NCBI GenBank assembly: GCA_017354895.1
Contig: CP071497.1
Coordinates: 992,001-1,056,000 of the forward strand
Direction: 5' to 3'
From: Podospora comata
Taxonomy: Eukaryota; Ascomycota; Sordariomycetes; Sordariales; Podosporaceae
Length of the DNA stretch: 64,000 bases
Shown: piece after piece, positions 44,274-54,878 of the stretch
Position numbering within the stretch: position 1 is the stretch's first letter
Layout: the number at the start of each line of letters is the position of its first letter
The notes under the pieces: model-generated
Database searches by the model: none
What the model saw: the letters and a program-made list of their open reading frames with translations, nothing else
What the model was told of the DNA's origin: nothing
Made by a program: the position numbers and the translations under genes

Positions 44274-46198
44274 CTAGAGCTTGGCGCCACCTTCATCATC
44301 ATCATCCTCCCCCTCCTTACGACCGCGAGTGACACTCAACTGACCCATCAATCTGCTGACCTCCTCCACAGACTCTCCCTCCATGCACTCCCCCTGGTCA
44401 CCATCAGTCTCATCCTCCACCTCCTCCACCTCCTCCACCTCCTCCAACACCAACCTCCCCCGCCTACCACGACCTTGAACACTCCCACTTCCACTACCCA
44501 CACTCCCATGCAGGCCAGCCTGCGCTTGCATCAACCTCCCCTCCGTCAAACCACCCCTCACGCTCCCCGCAGCTGTGACCGCAGACCCAAACGGATTCGA
44601 AGGCGTAGCCCGACTATCATGTCTACTCCCCCTCCATCCCCTCCTCTCCACCAACACCTCCTTCACCTCCTTTTTCAGCGTCTTGATCATCTCCTCAATC
44701 ACATTCTTCCTCTCCCTCACCAACATTTCCACTGCCCCATTCACCATCGACCCCTGGATGATATCCGCCACCCTCCACTTATGATACAAATTGCCGTGTC
44801 CCTTTCTCCTATCGACCTTGACGGGAGAAGCCTCAAAGTAAATGTCACACAGCATGCAAGTGGGCTTGGAGCAGCCGATGTACCTCCCGAATTTATCCTC
44901 CATGAAGAAATCCCAATGTGCATCCTCCCTGCCAGGGGAAGGGCAAAGGGTCTCCCTGCGGAGGTTGGACAAGAGTGTTACTTCTGCATGGACGGTGGTG
45001 ATGCACTTGGGGTCTTTGATGGAATTTTTGAGGCCGGCGTCGAAATCCCTGGCTTGGAGCTGGGGGGAAAAGAAGTCGTAAGCGGCGTGAACTTCATCGT
45101 CGGGGGTGAGGCGGTTGAGAAGGTCTTTGCCTGTGCACATTCTTTCCTTGATCTGGAAGGGGCTGGGGAGCTTAGCTGGGGAGGAGTATGGGATGACTTC
45201 GGGGGACTCGAAGAGGTCGGGCCACTTTCCGCGGGCGACAATGAAGACGCGGATGGCGAGGGTGTAGGAGTGGAGGCGGCCGATGGCGTGGCGAGTTTCG
45301 ATCCAAGGGGAAGCGGGGCTGTCGTTCTCTGGGGACGATTTCGAGACGTTCTCCGAGGAGGGGGCTTTGAGGCGGAGGAAGGAGGCAAAGGAGGAGGTGT
45401 AGGATTTTTTGAGGGTCATGAGGAGGCGGTAGGTTTCTTGGGTGACTGTTGAGGTGAGATGTTAGTTGCGGACAGACTTGGGACGAAGATAACATTGGGA
45501 TCTGGCATGGCACATACATGACAGGAGATCATGGGGCCAAGAGGCCACCGCTGCCTCGGCAATCGGAAGTAGCTCCCGCAGGCGTCCTGCCATTGTGGCT
45601 GGTTTGTGTCAGCTTTAGCTCCCATCGATAGATTTCCAGGTGCCAGTAACTTACCATCATCGCCAGAGTCCTTGGCGCAGCTCTCAAGGCAAAGTCCAAT
45701 ATTTTCAACCAATGTTCTGAGGTACTTGTACACGCGCCACCGACAGTACGCGATGACCTTCTTCAACAGACTGTCCGAGATGGCCTTGACCTTGGCTTCG
45801 TCTTCCAGATCTTGCCCTTTCATGCTTCCAAGTACTTTCAAGATCTCGTCAGACAAAAACTTCTTGACCCCGGCCATCTTTGTCTTGGTGCGACTATTAG
45901 AGGCAATCCAGTATTCCACCTGACCAGGCTGGACAATCATGGCGCTCGTGACGGTGTCTCCCCCATGCTTGGTATCGCAAATTTGCGCAATCTTGTTGAC
46001 AAAGCACCTATACAGGGCGCGATCGTCGTCGGGGGTGGTAACAATAGAGTCATCGTCCGGCGTATGGGGGTTCGACACATGGGGAAGTGCATTCTTCAGG
46101 GCACAGAAGAGGTGAATGGCCCCATAAAGCCGCTTTGCCTGGCTGGGAGCTAGCGGGACGGGTGTGGAGGTTTGAGCGGGGAGTGTTACGCTGGGCAT
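44274..46198 (-). CDS. OTT_1508-like deaminase-fold protein, copy A
   Basis: Three exons (45655-46198, 45518-45598, 44274-45445) joined by GT-AG introns of 56 and 72 nt give about 598 residues. The N-terminal helical domain has CFVNKIAQICDTKHGGDTVT and WIASNSRTKTK, shared with copy B. The C-terminal deaminase-like domain has TVHAEVTLLSNL (HAE at about 361-363) and GRYIGCSKPTCMLCDIYFEA (Cys at about 405 and 408), the zinc-binding HAE...CxxC pattern of the cytidine-deaminase superfamily. The layout is most like fungal OTT_1508-like deaminases, a family linked to bacterial toxin-type deaminases. A basic region and an acidic tail (LEEVEEVEEVEDETDGD) follow, absent from copy B. It is divergent from the zinc-finger gene at 47.4-48.7 kb. 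Intact; substrate (nucleic acid or nucleotide) unknown. Confidence 0.85.
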
Positions 46199-47416
46199 GT
46201 TGAGGGAATGTTTGGACGGAACGAAGGGGGTCAGAAGATAATTCAGTGAAGGATTTGAGATGTTTCGATCGGCAACTAGATTAAGAACCGTGATCTGGTT
46301 AGTAGAGCACACGAAACGAGAATGACGGGAGAAGCAACTTGAAATTTATAATCATCCCACCATCTCAGCTAGGGACCTGGTGATGTCGTCTGTCGTCTTC
46401 GCATTGTCCGTATGCCCCTCTCCCCTCTATGCCTCTTTGGCGGGAGGATACAGGAAATCTGCCTCTAACAGACTTGGGTCGCAACCTGGGCCAACTCACT
46501 GGTCAGTGATTGGAGGATTGGCTGGTTGGATGGCCACATCGCTCGACCCATCACCAACCAAAGGTTTCAAGGCGTCCATCGGCTACAAACAGAACGAAGA
46601 GTCGAGAAATGACGGTCAGTTTTGTTCTTTAAGATTCTGGCAGGAAAGCAGAAGTTTGTGGGCGAGCTGTGGCAGAATGAATGACTTGTGGGGGGTCGGT
46701 CCAATGATAACAGTTCGACTGGGTCCAGTTGGCGTTCCGCCGTGTCACCGTGGCAGCGCTGTCTTGCATGCCGACACTGTGGGCCTCGGCCTCGGTGCAT
46801 ATTCCGGCAGTACGCTAACCATGCCGGCGCGTAGGTTGCCTTGGAGGCATACGGACCCCGTTGCGGGCCTCAAATCCGCTCCTCCCAGAATAGTGATGCC
46901 TCCGGATTGCGAACCACGGTGGGCCAGCACAGTGTTCCTCGGCCAGCTGATTTGGGCTTAGTATTTGAGTAACCGTATTTGCCCCTGAAACAGAATGTCA
47001 GTTGTCTTGGAGGGTCCAGTGGAACACGCGCTGGGTTTGCATCTACCTTATGTAATGCTCAAGTTGTCAGGGAGAAGTTCGACATTGCGAAACTAGGGAG
47101 CACCGAGCGGTAAGGGAACGATGTCGAATGACCTTTGGTTGCAACACTGTTACTGACCGGTGGTGTGGGAACGACAGTCGCCATCGGCTGCTACTGTCAC
47201 CAACTCAACCAACACATTTGTCCTCATCCCCACATCACAACACTTTCACTTGGCGCTAAACGTTCTGCAGGCTTGCAAATTGGCATGCTTGAGTTTTTGT
47301 AAGTCCCACACCCATTGTTAGCAGGGATAACGGCCTCAGATGGGACGGAAGCCAGGCGAGGCTGGGATTTCGGAACAGCAGTGGTAACGGTCCAGGTCGA
47401 ATAGTATCTTTTCACA
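46199..47416. promoter_or_regulatory. divergent intergenic region between deaminase A and zinc-finger A
   Basis: This 1.2-kb gap separates two divergently transcribed genes. No coding motif is seen in the frames it contains. A short ATG-led stretch followed by GTAAGT near 47290-47305 could be a first exon of the zinc-finger gene, but it does not join in frame with the acceptor at 47416. Confidence 0.45.
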
Positions 47417-48684
47417 GGTCCCTCAGACTGTGTTTGGTGCCTTTTCCCGTGGCAACATCGCAGACCAGGGTGCTGAAAGCGAATCGGACCAGGCCTGCCC
47501 TGACACTATTAGCGCTTTGCATCCAGATTGCCACTGGTTCCCCATGCCTTCTGGCAGGGTGTCCAAAGGAAAACAACGAGCATCGGAATGGGCGCCTTAC
47601 GACGACCCCTCTTCTCTGATGGGTCATGAAATGTACGAGGAGCTTGTTCCGGGGCAGGGGGCAATCGATCCCAGGCTCCTACAAAATGACTTCGCTCCGG
47701 CACCTCCTGAACCTTTGGACTATCCAGCTGGGCCGATTGAGTACATGGCTCCGGCTGAGGCCCAGCACAATACACCAGCTCTACTTCCATCCACATACGT
47801 TATAGGAAGTCCTCAGATTGACTACACCAACGACTACCGCGACGCTCAGAATCAGTTTCACACGTCCCAGGTCGACAGCTTTGCGCCATCTTATCCTTCG
47901 AGTTCCGGCCACGAGTCTTAGTTCTCCATGGCCCAACAGAACTCGAGTGTGCCTGCAACTTTGGATCTTGCAGTACAACAAGAAGCACAAACTGACCAAG
48001 ACCTGCGACTTTTCTTCTCTGACCTTTCAGTTTCGAATCCACTTTTCACCGCTTCTGGGACAACTTCAACGATTCCTTCCACCACTCCTTACACCTACCA
48101 AACGTTCGACACCAACAACAGCCAACTCCCCTGCACAATCATTCCTACAGCAATGACGTCTCATGATATTGTACACACCAGTTACGAAGAACAGGGCTAC
48201 CCAGTGGACCCCAGCCTCTACCAACATGAAAACACCTCTTACTACACGGCTGGCGAAGCTTCTACTTCCTATGCACAGCCCTACTCACAAGAGCCCGACA
48301 CCACCGAAGCCTCGCCGACCAGCTTTGACCCCATTAAATGTTCTGTTTGTGGAAAGTTCTACAAGCGGAAATGTGATCTTGAGTTTGTCCACCTTGCATC
48401 ACGCATCCTCTGAGTCTTCTTTAGCTGACACCCCACCCACAAACAGCAAGCATATGAACAATCACACCAAACGCCGCCAGTGCCCTTTCCTCGACTGTAA
48501 AGGTGGTGGAGCCGAGACTAAAGACCTCAATCGACACCTGTGGACTCACCATCCCGAATATGCCTCTGCAGAGAACATCCCCAAAGACGAGGAGTGGTGC
48601 GGCTTCCAAGGGTGCGGGTACCATGGACGTCGGGACAATTTGAAGAGACATAGGGACAGCCATAACCACTGGCCTCCGGCGTAA
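47417..48684 (+). CDS. C2H2 zinc-finger protein, copy A (three fingers)
   Basis: The frame from an acceptor-like site (TTTTCACAG) at about 47416 runs to 47921, meets one TAG, and continues in the same frame from the ATG at 47928. A GT-AG intron (48383-48446) then joins KRKCDLDKHMNNH. The shortest protein (from 47928) has about 230 residues; with the upstream part it would exceed 390. Fingers: CSVCGKFYKRKCDLDKHMNNH-type, CPFLDCKGGG...KDLNRHLWTHH, and CGFQGCGYHGRRDNLKRHRDSH. The N-terminal part is Pro/Ser/Gln-rich and disordered, like a transcription-factor activation region. The last two fingers share KDLxRH and RxDNxKRH with copy B, so the two are paralogues. A nuclear DNA-binding role is likely. 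Either the TAG is bypassed or the upstream part is not translated. Confidence 0.72.
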
Positions 48685-49577
48685 GAGAAGATGGTTGTGC
48701 TTGGGGTCATTGGATAGAATATTGGGTTCTCAATGGTTTTGCACCAAGTCATGACTTTCTGGGCATCATTCTGCTTCTTTGAAGGTTGTTATGTTGGTTT
48801 TCCTCTTGTTTCTTTTTGATGAAGGCTTGTTACGACTCATGAAGACACGGTGATACCTCTACCCCTGTTTTAGCTTTGGCTTTTATGTCTCCACTCTTTC
48901 TTTGGGACCATTCTTGGAGCCCATTCTTGCCCACTTCTCATGTTTTTGAGCTATTCTTGGTTGTTTTTTGAGCTTGGACGAAGACCAGGGCCTTTCTTTA
49001 GACAGATATTTCCTACAATACAACAACCCCCCCTTTGCACTTTGGATTTGGCTTTTGCGAAGGAAGAGAAAACTCAGTATCCGCAAACACTGGCCGGGGT
49101 CTACATTCACCCAACTAACGATATAGGGCTGACACCAAGCAAGAACTGTGCTGCATTGTGGCCAGGAAACATCACCGCCAGTTGTTGAGGGCTAACGGAC
49201 CCACACACTGCAGTTGACTGCACCTTTTGCACAGGTGTACGATTGGCTGCTCTGGAATGGTCGCTGGGCAGGTCTTTCACAAGACGAAGTGGAATGTTAT
49301 CATTAGGGAAAGTAGGCGTAACTGCTGAGTGGTGGAGTTTGAGGAAACATACGTCATCGTCAGGCTCTACAGTGAGAAGGTCTCAAGACGGTGCATGGAA
49401 ATAACAAACACACTTTGAGTGTATCTCTAGACAAACTGACAAGACAACTTGAAGAATCCTTCCCTCTGACGTAAATCTGGGTCATAACATCATCACGAAA
49501 TGCCAACTTAAACAAGAAACCAAAACAAGCAGCAACCCTTGCGTGTATATTCCCAATCTTTGGAACAAAACACCCTA
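48685..49577. terminator. convergent intergenic region between zinc-finger genes A and B
   Basis: These 890 bases form the centre of the inverted arrangement. The left half is T-rich (3' end of copy A). No gene or clear long palindrome was seen by eye. Confidence 0.4.
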
Positions 49578-50666
49578 TCAATGACAGCCGTGAACAAGCA
49601 TATGTCGCTTCATGTTGTCCGCCCTCTGAGTCCGTCCGCAGATCTCGCACCTCTTCTTGTGTCTTTGGACCCTCTTATCAGCACGAACATCAGCACGGTC
49701 ACCATGGCTCTTAAGTTTGTGGCGATCCAGATCCTTCTGCTCTGCAAATCCTTTGCCACAGATGTTGCACTCTGTTGGCCTGACGTGATTTTTTTGATGC
49801 TTTCTCAGGTTACCGGGCAGATTGAACAGTTTTGATCCTTTGCACCCAAGATAAAGACAGTAGAATTTCCCGTCAATGATTGTGTACGGAACTTCAGATT
49901 TGGCCGGGTTGGTTTGGCTGGGTGGCTCGGTCATCGAGGCGGGGAGGGGATAGATGATAAGATCATGTGCGTTTGCAGCAGGGAAAAGGTCGTTTGGCGT
50001 AGGCAGCACATTGATCTGGTGTGTGAAATTTGCCGACAGGGTGTCGTTGACGGGGTCGTTGAAGGAAAACAGGAGGTCGTCGGGTAATGTTGAATCGGAA
50101 CCATATTCTGACTCGTCTGGTGGCAAGATGGTTGAATTGCTGGATATGTCGGATGATTGAGAAGAAGAGCAAGGAAATCCGAACTCATTGTCGGGTGGCG
50201 TGTGAAATGAGACCACAGCGATTTCTGGAGTGGAAACGCTGGCTGAATATCCGTGTGGCGAGCTCTACGAGCTCAGTACTGGGACTTCAGTGCGCATCTC
50301 CGCTACAGAATGCGGAACGTGGGCCAAGGGGTCAAAAGAGCCCCCATCATAAGTGATTTCTTGGTTGGTAATTGCAACTTCTAGGCCTCGTTGCATCATC
50401 AGAAGCGATGGGTTCACCGTTACACCTTCGTCAACGTTTTGGGAGAAGGTGTATGGCTCCATCGCCATCGCCTGTGAGCCAAGTCCAACCCCTTGCCCTT
50501 GAAGGGGAAGGTCAACAATCCAAGAATGCTCTTCATTTTGTTCGGTGAAAGCATTTGATTCGGAAACCCAGTTTGGGAACTGGTAACTGTATACACGCAA
50601 CCCCTGTGATTAGCAACTTGACGCTCCTTGGTGAGACAGAGGTAGTACTCACTGGTGGTCAGACAT
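49578..50666 (-). CDS. C2H2 zinc-finger protein, copy B (three fingers)
   Basis: Exon 1 (50653-50666, MSDH) joins exon 2 (from 50586) across a 66-nt GT-AG intron to give MSDHHYQFPNWVSESNAF. The frame continues to a single TAG at 50265-50267 and then resumes in the same frame to 49578, about 340 codons in all. After the TAG comes a Ser/Pro/Asp-rich region, then fingers CLYLGCKG...NLRKHQKNH, CNICGKGFAEQKDLDRHKLKSH and CEICGRTQRADNMKRHMLVH. The part after the TAG lacks an early ATG (first in-frame Met about 100 codons on), so without bypass of the TAG only a finger-less N-terminal peptide would be made from the full message. Divergent from deaminase B, as copy A is from deaminase A. Confidence 0.72.
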
Positions 50667-51438
50667 CACCGGCGATACAGGAAACGCCTGGAGAGGTACC
50701 AAAACAGCAGCCCGTGGTCGTATCAGAGTCGGATGAATGTATAGGTACCCTGTCAATGAAGGTGGAACGAGCTAGGTGTGTGGTGTGCAGCTCGGGAGCT
50801 GCAAAGAGATGGTGGAGATGGAGGAGCACACGATCCCAGCAGCAGCGCAGAAGAATGCCAGCTCAAATACCGACCAAGCTCTTTCCGTTTGCTAATCCTC
50901 CGCTGCACAGATTGGAAACAGCAGGAACCTTCCCCGTCGTCTGCCGCCAGATTTGTTTGGCAGTTTCGGTTGTGAGGCTCCAAGGCACCCAATGGATCCA
51001 CACAGATCCCACAAGTGAGGATGTCGCACGTGGGCCGCGAGATGGAGGGTTACATCAAGGTAGGCCTACTGCATTAGTGCCGCCTACCGCAGCTCTTTAC
51101 GTTGCATTCTAGCCAATCGATCATCTCTGGCATGCCGCGTCGGCCCATATTGGAACCCTCCGGGTTGTACAATCTCAGTGGGGCTTAAAAATACACAGCC
51201 TATCTTGTTTGCTACCTACGTGATCATCCTGGACCACTGAACAAAGCAGTGATCGAATTGCAAAGTGTGGATTTGTTCAGATGTTTGGCATGTCGGTCTT
51301 CAACTTAAATATACATCAAGTAAGTGCTAGATCTCTACCCTCGCCAATTTTCAGAGTTGAATCTCTCCCGTCGACTTCACAGCTACGAACGTACTGAGTA
51401 GGTACTTAGCTGCTATTCTTTTATTAGATTCAAACATC
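50667..51438. promoter_or_regulatory. divergent promoter between zinc-finger B and deaminase B
   Basis: This 770-base gap separates divergent genes. The left part contains an open + strand frame without motifs. The right part is AT-richer (TTAAATATACATCAAG around 51305) and probably holds the deaminase B promoter. Confidence 0.4.
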
Positions 51439-53080
51439 ATGAGTTCAGAGGAAAAAACAGCCATCACATTGCCACCCAGCGTGCGCAAACGATTTTACGA
51501 GGCCCTCATGATCATTTGCAGCATGATTCACATTCTTTCAAGAACAGAAAACGGCACCAGGTCCCCGAGTCCTGACCTCGAGGGGGTTGCTGACAAGAAC
51601 TCGCAAGAAACCTTTTTCTGTTTCGTGAACAAGCTTAGCCAGGTGTGCGACAGTGAGAGAGGGGGCGATACCGTCACCGCCTTTTCGGTCTTGCAACCGG
51701 ACATCATCGAATATCGCTTCACTTCAAACAGCAGAACGGAAATAAGTTTCCAGACAACAACCCGGTTTGTGACAAAGCTTCTGAATACCCTTGGGGGAAT
51801 TTCAGGTCCCGAGCTCCAGGAGGCGCGACGCAATGGGGAGGACTCCCTTCTGTTCTCGACTTTGATGCAGCAAATACTCGAGTTCAACCGTCCCCGCATT
51901 ACAAAGCTTTACATCGACTACCAAATGGCCAGACACCTCGAATTCTGCGCCAATGCCTGCACGGATGCAGACGTAGCGACTCTTCTAAGAGCGCTCAAGA
52001 CTTTGGCTAATGCTTCTCTCGAGCCACTCTTATCTGATTGCGAATGTGGGTATCATCAGGTCTTGGAGGAAGCTACAGGCTTCATAACGTTACAAGACCC
52101 TTACTGACCCCGTTCCAGTTGCCATTAAATGCCAGCTTCTTCTCCGTACAATCAGCAAGATCTTCCGGAATCCCCACGTCAAGGAATACCTCCGGGAACG
52201 TACCCGCGAAGATCGAGAAAAGGCCAACAAGACACCCTGGACTGAAGTCTACCACTCTCTTGGCCGCTTGCAGTCTTACACAATCGCCGTCGCAATTTTC
52301 ATCACCGCACGCCAGCGCTGGCCCGAACTCTTCGACCCTGGATTTAAAGTGACCCACGTCCCCTCCAGCACACCCGCTCCTTCTCCCTCAATCAGAGGCT
52401 CTCCGGAACGTATCCTCTCACGGCTGACCACAAAAGAGGCCGTTCTCAAAGCTTTCAAAGAGGGCACCACCGACGCAGCCGGCCACCAGTCCCACCTCAC
52501 TGATCTGACCACACAGCTCGAAAGCACCATCCGATCCAAGTGCAAGAAATTCTACCCCATCGTTCACGCCGAAGTTCACCTTGCCGATCATATCCTCCGC
52601 GAGTTACGTACAAACAACTCAGGACTTCGTTTCTACAACGAAGCCGCCTTCGGTCGGTACATTGGCACCTCTAAGCCAACTTGTCGCCTCTGCGACTTGT
52701 ACTTTGACTGTCCATTTCTCTCTTCAACAGGTCGCATTCAGGTCCGTTCTAGTTCCTACAACTACTACCATAACTGGCGGGTTCCACACGTATATCCGGA
52801 GGACGGCGCCGAGGCAGAAAGGATGAGGAATAAGGTGATGGAGTGGATGATTGAGAACGTGAAGCCGGAGGCGGAAAGGACGGTGATGGAGAGGTTTGCG
52901 GTGAGGAAGGGGCATGATAGTAACACGTACCCTTCCGTGCCGGATACAGAGTCGGTTGCTTCTATGCAGGTTGGTCATGGGGGGAGCCAGTCTGGTACTG
53001 GTGAATCTGTGAGAAGGCTGGGCGCGATGGATGATATAATTGCTAGTTTTGGGGGGATGAGGGTGAGTGTTGAGGAGTAG
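51439..53080 (+). CDS. OTT_1508-like deaminase-fold protein, copy B
   Basis: Two exons (51439-52045, 52119-53080) give about 522 residues. The intron starts GTGGGT and ends CAG, interrupts the codon of a Phe, and sits at the same place as the second intron of copy A, which also splits a Phe codon: good evidence of common descent. Copy B lacks the first intron. The N-terminal domain has CFVNKLSQVCDSERGGDTVT and FTSNSRTEIS. The deaminase-like domain has IVHAEVHLADHIL (HAE at about 352-354) and GRYIGTSKPTCRLCDLYF (Cys at about 391 and 394). Both copies keep all putative zinc and catalytic residues, so both could be active. A C-terminal tail with a small helix (LGAMDDIIASFGGM) replaces the acidic tail of copy A. 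Identity between copies is modest, so the duplication is old. Confidence 0.85.
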
Positions 53081-53287
53081 AGTGTGCAGCCTTTTCACCT
53101 TCGTCATTTTCCCGCTCATTTTCAGAGCGTATCAGTTGTTTTTCAGTCCGCACTGCGGCATGTCTATTCCAATCTAAGCAGCATCAAGCCAGCTACATCA
53201 ATTCTAAACAGTAACCCAACGCCATGCTACACTTAACACCGTCCAATGCAAACGCCCAACTCCTCAGAAAGACACGGTCAATACCGC

Positions 53288-53695
53288 TTAAGCCTGGGTG
53301 CTGGCGCAATCTCCACCTCCCAAGCCACCGCTGCACAGACGGGTGCAGCCAATACCAAGATCAGCAGTCTTGATGCAATCATCATTCTTGACGCGCGTGA
53401 TGAGGTCGCCCTTGCAGTTGGGGCCCTCGCTGTCCTGGTAGGCGAACCAGGTATCGGAGAAGGAGTCGGTCCTGATGGACTTGATGTCGGAGGGGATGGG
53501 GGCATCACCGGTCGAGAAACCGTTGAAGACCTTCTTGTCGACTTCGGTGCCGCTGTGCAAATTTAGTTAGTGGAAGTCCATCTGGGGAAGAGCAGGGGAA
53601 ACATACCAGTTCTCGTCGCTGAACATCTTTGTGGCGGCCCCAAAGGCAGTGCTGGCGCAGCCGGCGATGAGGATGATGGTGGTGGTGGCACGCAT
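53288..53695 (-). CDS. small secreted cysteine-rich protein
   Basis: Exon 1 (53607-53695) and exon 2 (53288-53552) join across a 54-nt GT-AG intron to give 117 residues. The first 20 (MRATTTIILIAGCASTAFGA) form a clear signal peptide with a likely cut after the last Ala-rich turn. The mature part has six cysteines (ENC, NCK, DDC, GCT, LCS, DCA), enough for three disulphides, and several charged loops (TEVDKKVFNG). No family is recognised. Size and cysteine content match fungal small secreted or effector-like proteins. A TATA-like CATAAAAAG lies about 130 bases upstream on the minus strand. Convergent with deaminase B. Confidence 0.82.
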
Positions 53696-53825
53696 TTTGG
53701 ATGATTGATTGGGAAGGGTTTGTAGGTTTGGTTTGTTGTTGAGTCGTGAATTGGTTGTGTTGTGATTGTATTGCTGTTGTCTTGCTGTTGTTCAGAACTT
53801 CTTGCATTGTGGAAAGGAACAGGTC

Positions 53826-53834
53826 TTTTTATGT
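53826..53834 (-). promoter_or_regulatory. TATA-like element of the secreted protein gene
   Basis: CATAAAAAG on the minus strand lies about 130 bases before the ATG of the small secreted protein gene. Position and sequence suit a TATA box; nothing else supports it. Confidence 0.4.
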
Positions 53835-54878
53835 CTTCGTGACGATAGCGCTATGCTATTTTCTGAAGCGTGTTATCTCCATTCGAAACAGTACGGCCGA
53901 ATATATGCCGTGGCTACATGGCTGTAGCCATTTCCCTCCCAGGTCTGTTGCTTTGTTTCCTCTAGGCGAAGTGTATCTCGGATTTCTCGGGTCGTGACCT
54001 GTGCGCCGTGTGGTTGGATCCAATGGTGAACTTAACACTCACCATGGAGCACTTCAGCACTACCTTAAGCTCGCTATCATTTGTTTCATCGGTTGTACAG
54101 GCCTAGGCTTCCTTGCTTGGCTACATGAATCTGGCTGGTGCCAGTTATGGACCCAAAACCTGTAACTTATATGTCAGGATACCTCTCGTGGCCGTTGTCA
54201 TGTTTCACAGCCTATATTTGGATTTTTCCACTGCCAGGCGATGTCGGACTGGGCATCTCGCACTCAGAATCGTCTGGAGTTGTGAAGGAGCCTGATGTGC
54301 CGCGGCCCGCAACGAACCAGATGAGGCGGCCAGATGTCGCGACCACCCACGCGTTTCTCGTCGATCATATATCACTCGATACCTGATATTATGAACATCG
54401 TCGTGACGTTTGAGCTCGTTTGATGTTGACTCAATTCTCGATACATCCTGGGTGGGTGGTCCGTGCTCATCACCCCTCTGAAGCCCCTGAGCCCCTGAGC
54501 TCTTAGGCTTGGCAAATTAGAGACGAGCATAGTTGGGCAGTGAGAAAAGCCAACAGAGATGGTTGAACTCAATTCCGGAACAATTTTGGTACCATCTACC
54601 ATAGTCAATATCGCGATTTCAATGACATCCTCCCAGAAACGACAGTTCGACAGTCGGCCAAAGACTTGCTCGAATCTGGCTTAACTGGGGTCACTGCGGG
54701 CACCAATGAAACATGGTGCGATACTCACCAATCACAGCATTGCGCTCCGATAAGCTGAACCCAGGTGCATTCAAGTGCCAACAACGCGAATTTTGGAGGT
54801 TGGTTGAGAACACCTACAGCCACATCTTGCGAATTTCATTCCACATCAATGCCCTAGTCAAGGTACCTACTCAGTATC
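53835..54878. other. intergenic region
   Basis: No gene is supported in this kilobase. It contains only short frames without motifs. Promoters of the two divergent neighbours must lie here. Confidence 0.45.

Noticed and set aside
44475-45452. 325-codon + strand frame, His/Pro-rich then Gly/Glu-rich
   Set aside because: Antisense to exon 3 of deaminase A, whose family motifs identify the true strand.
46380-46961. 193-codon + strand frame between deaminase A and zinc-finger A
   Set aside because: No motif, Gly/Pro/Arg-rich composition like promoter DNA. A small gene cannot be fully excluded.
50555-51112. 185-codon + strand frame in the promoter between zinc-finger B and deaminase B
   Set aside because: Overlaps the spliced 5' exon of zinc-finger B on the other strand and shows no domain.
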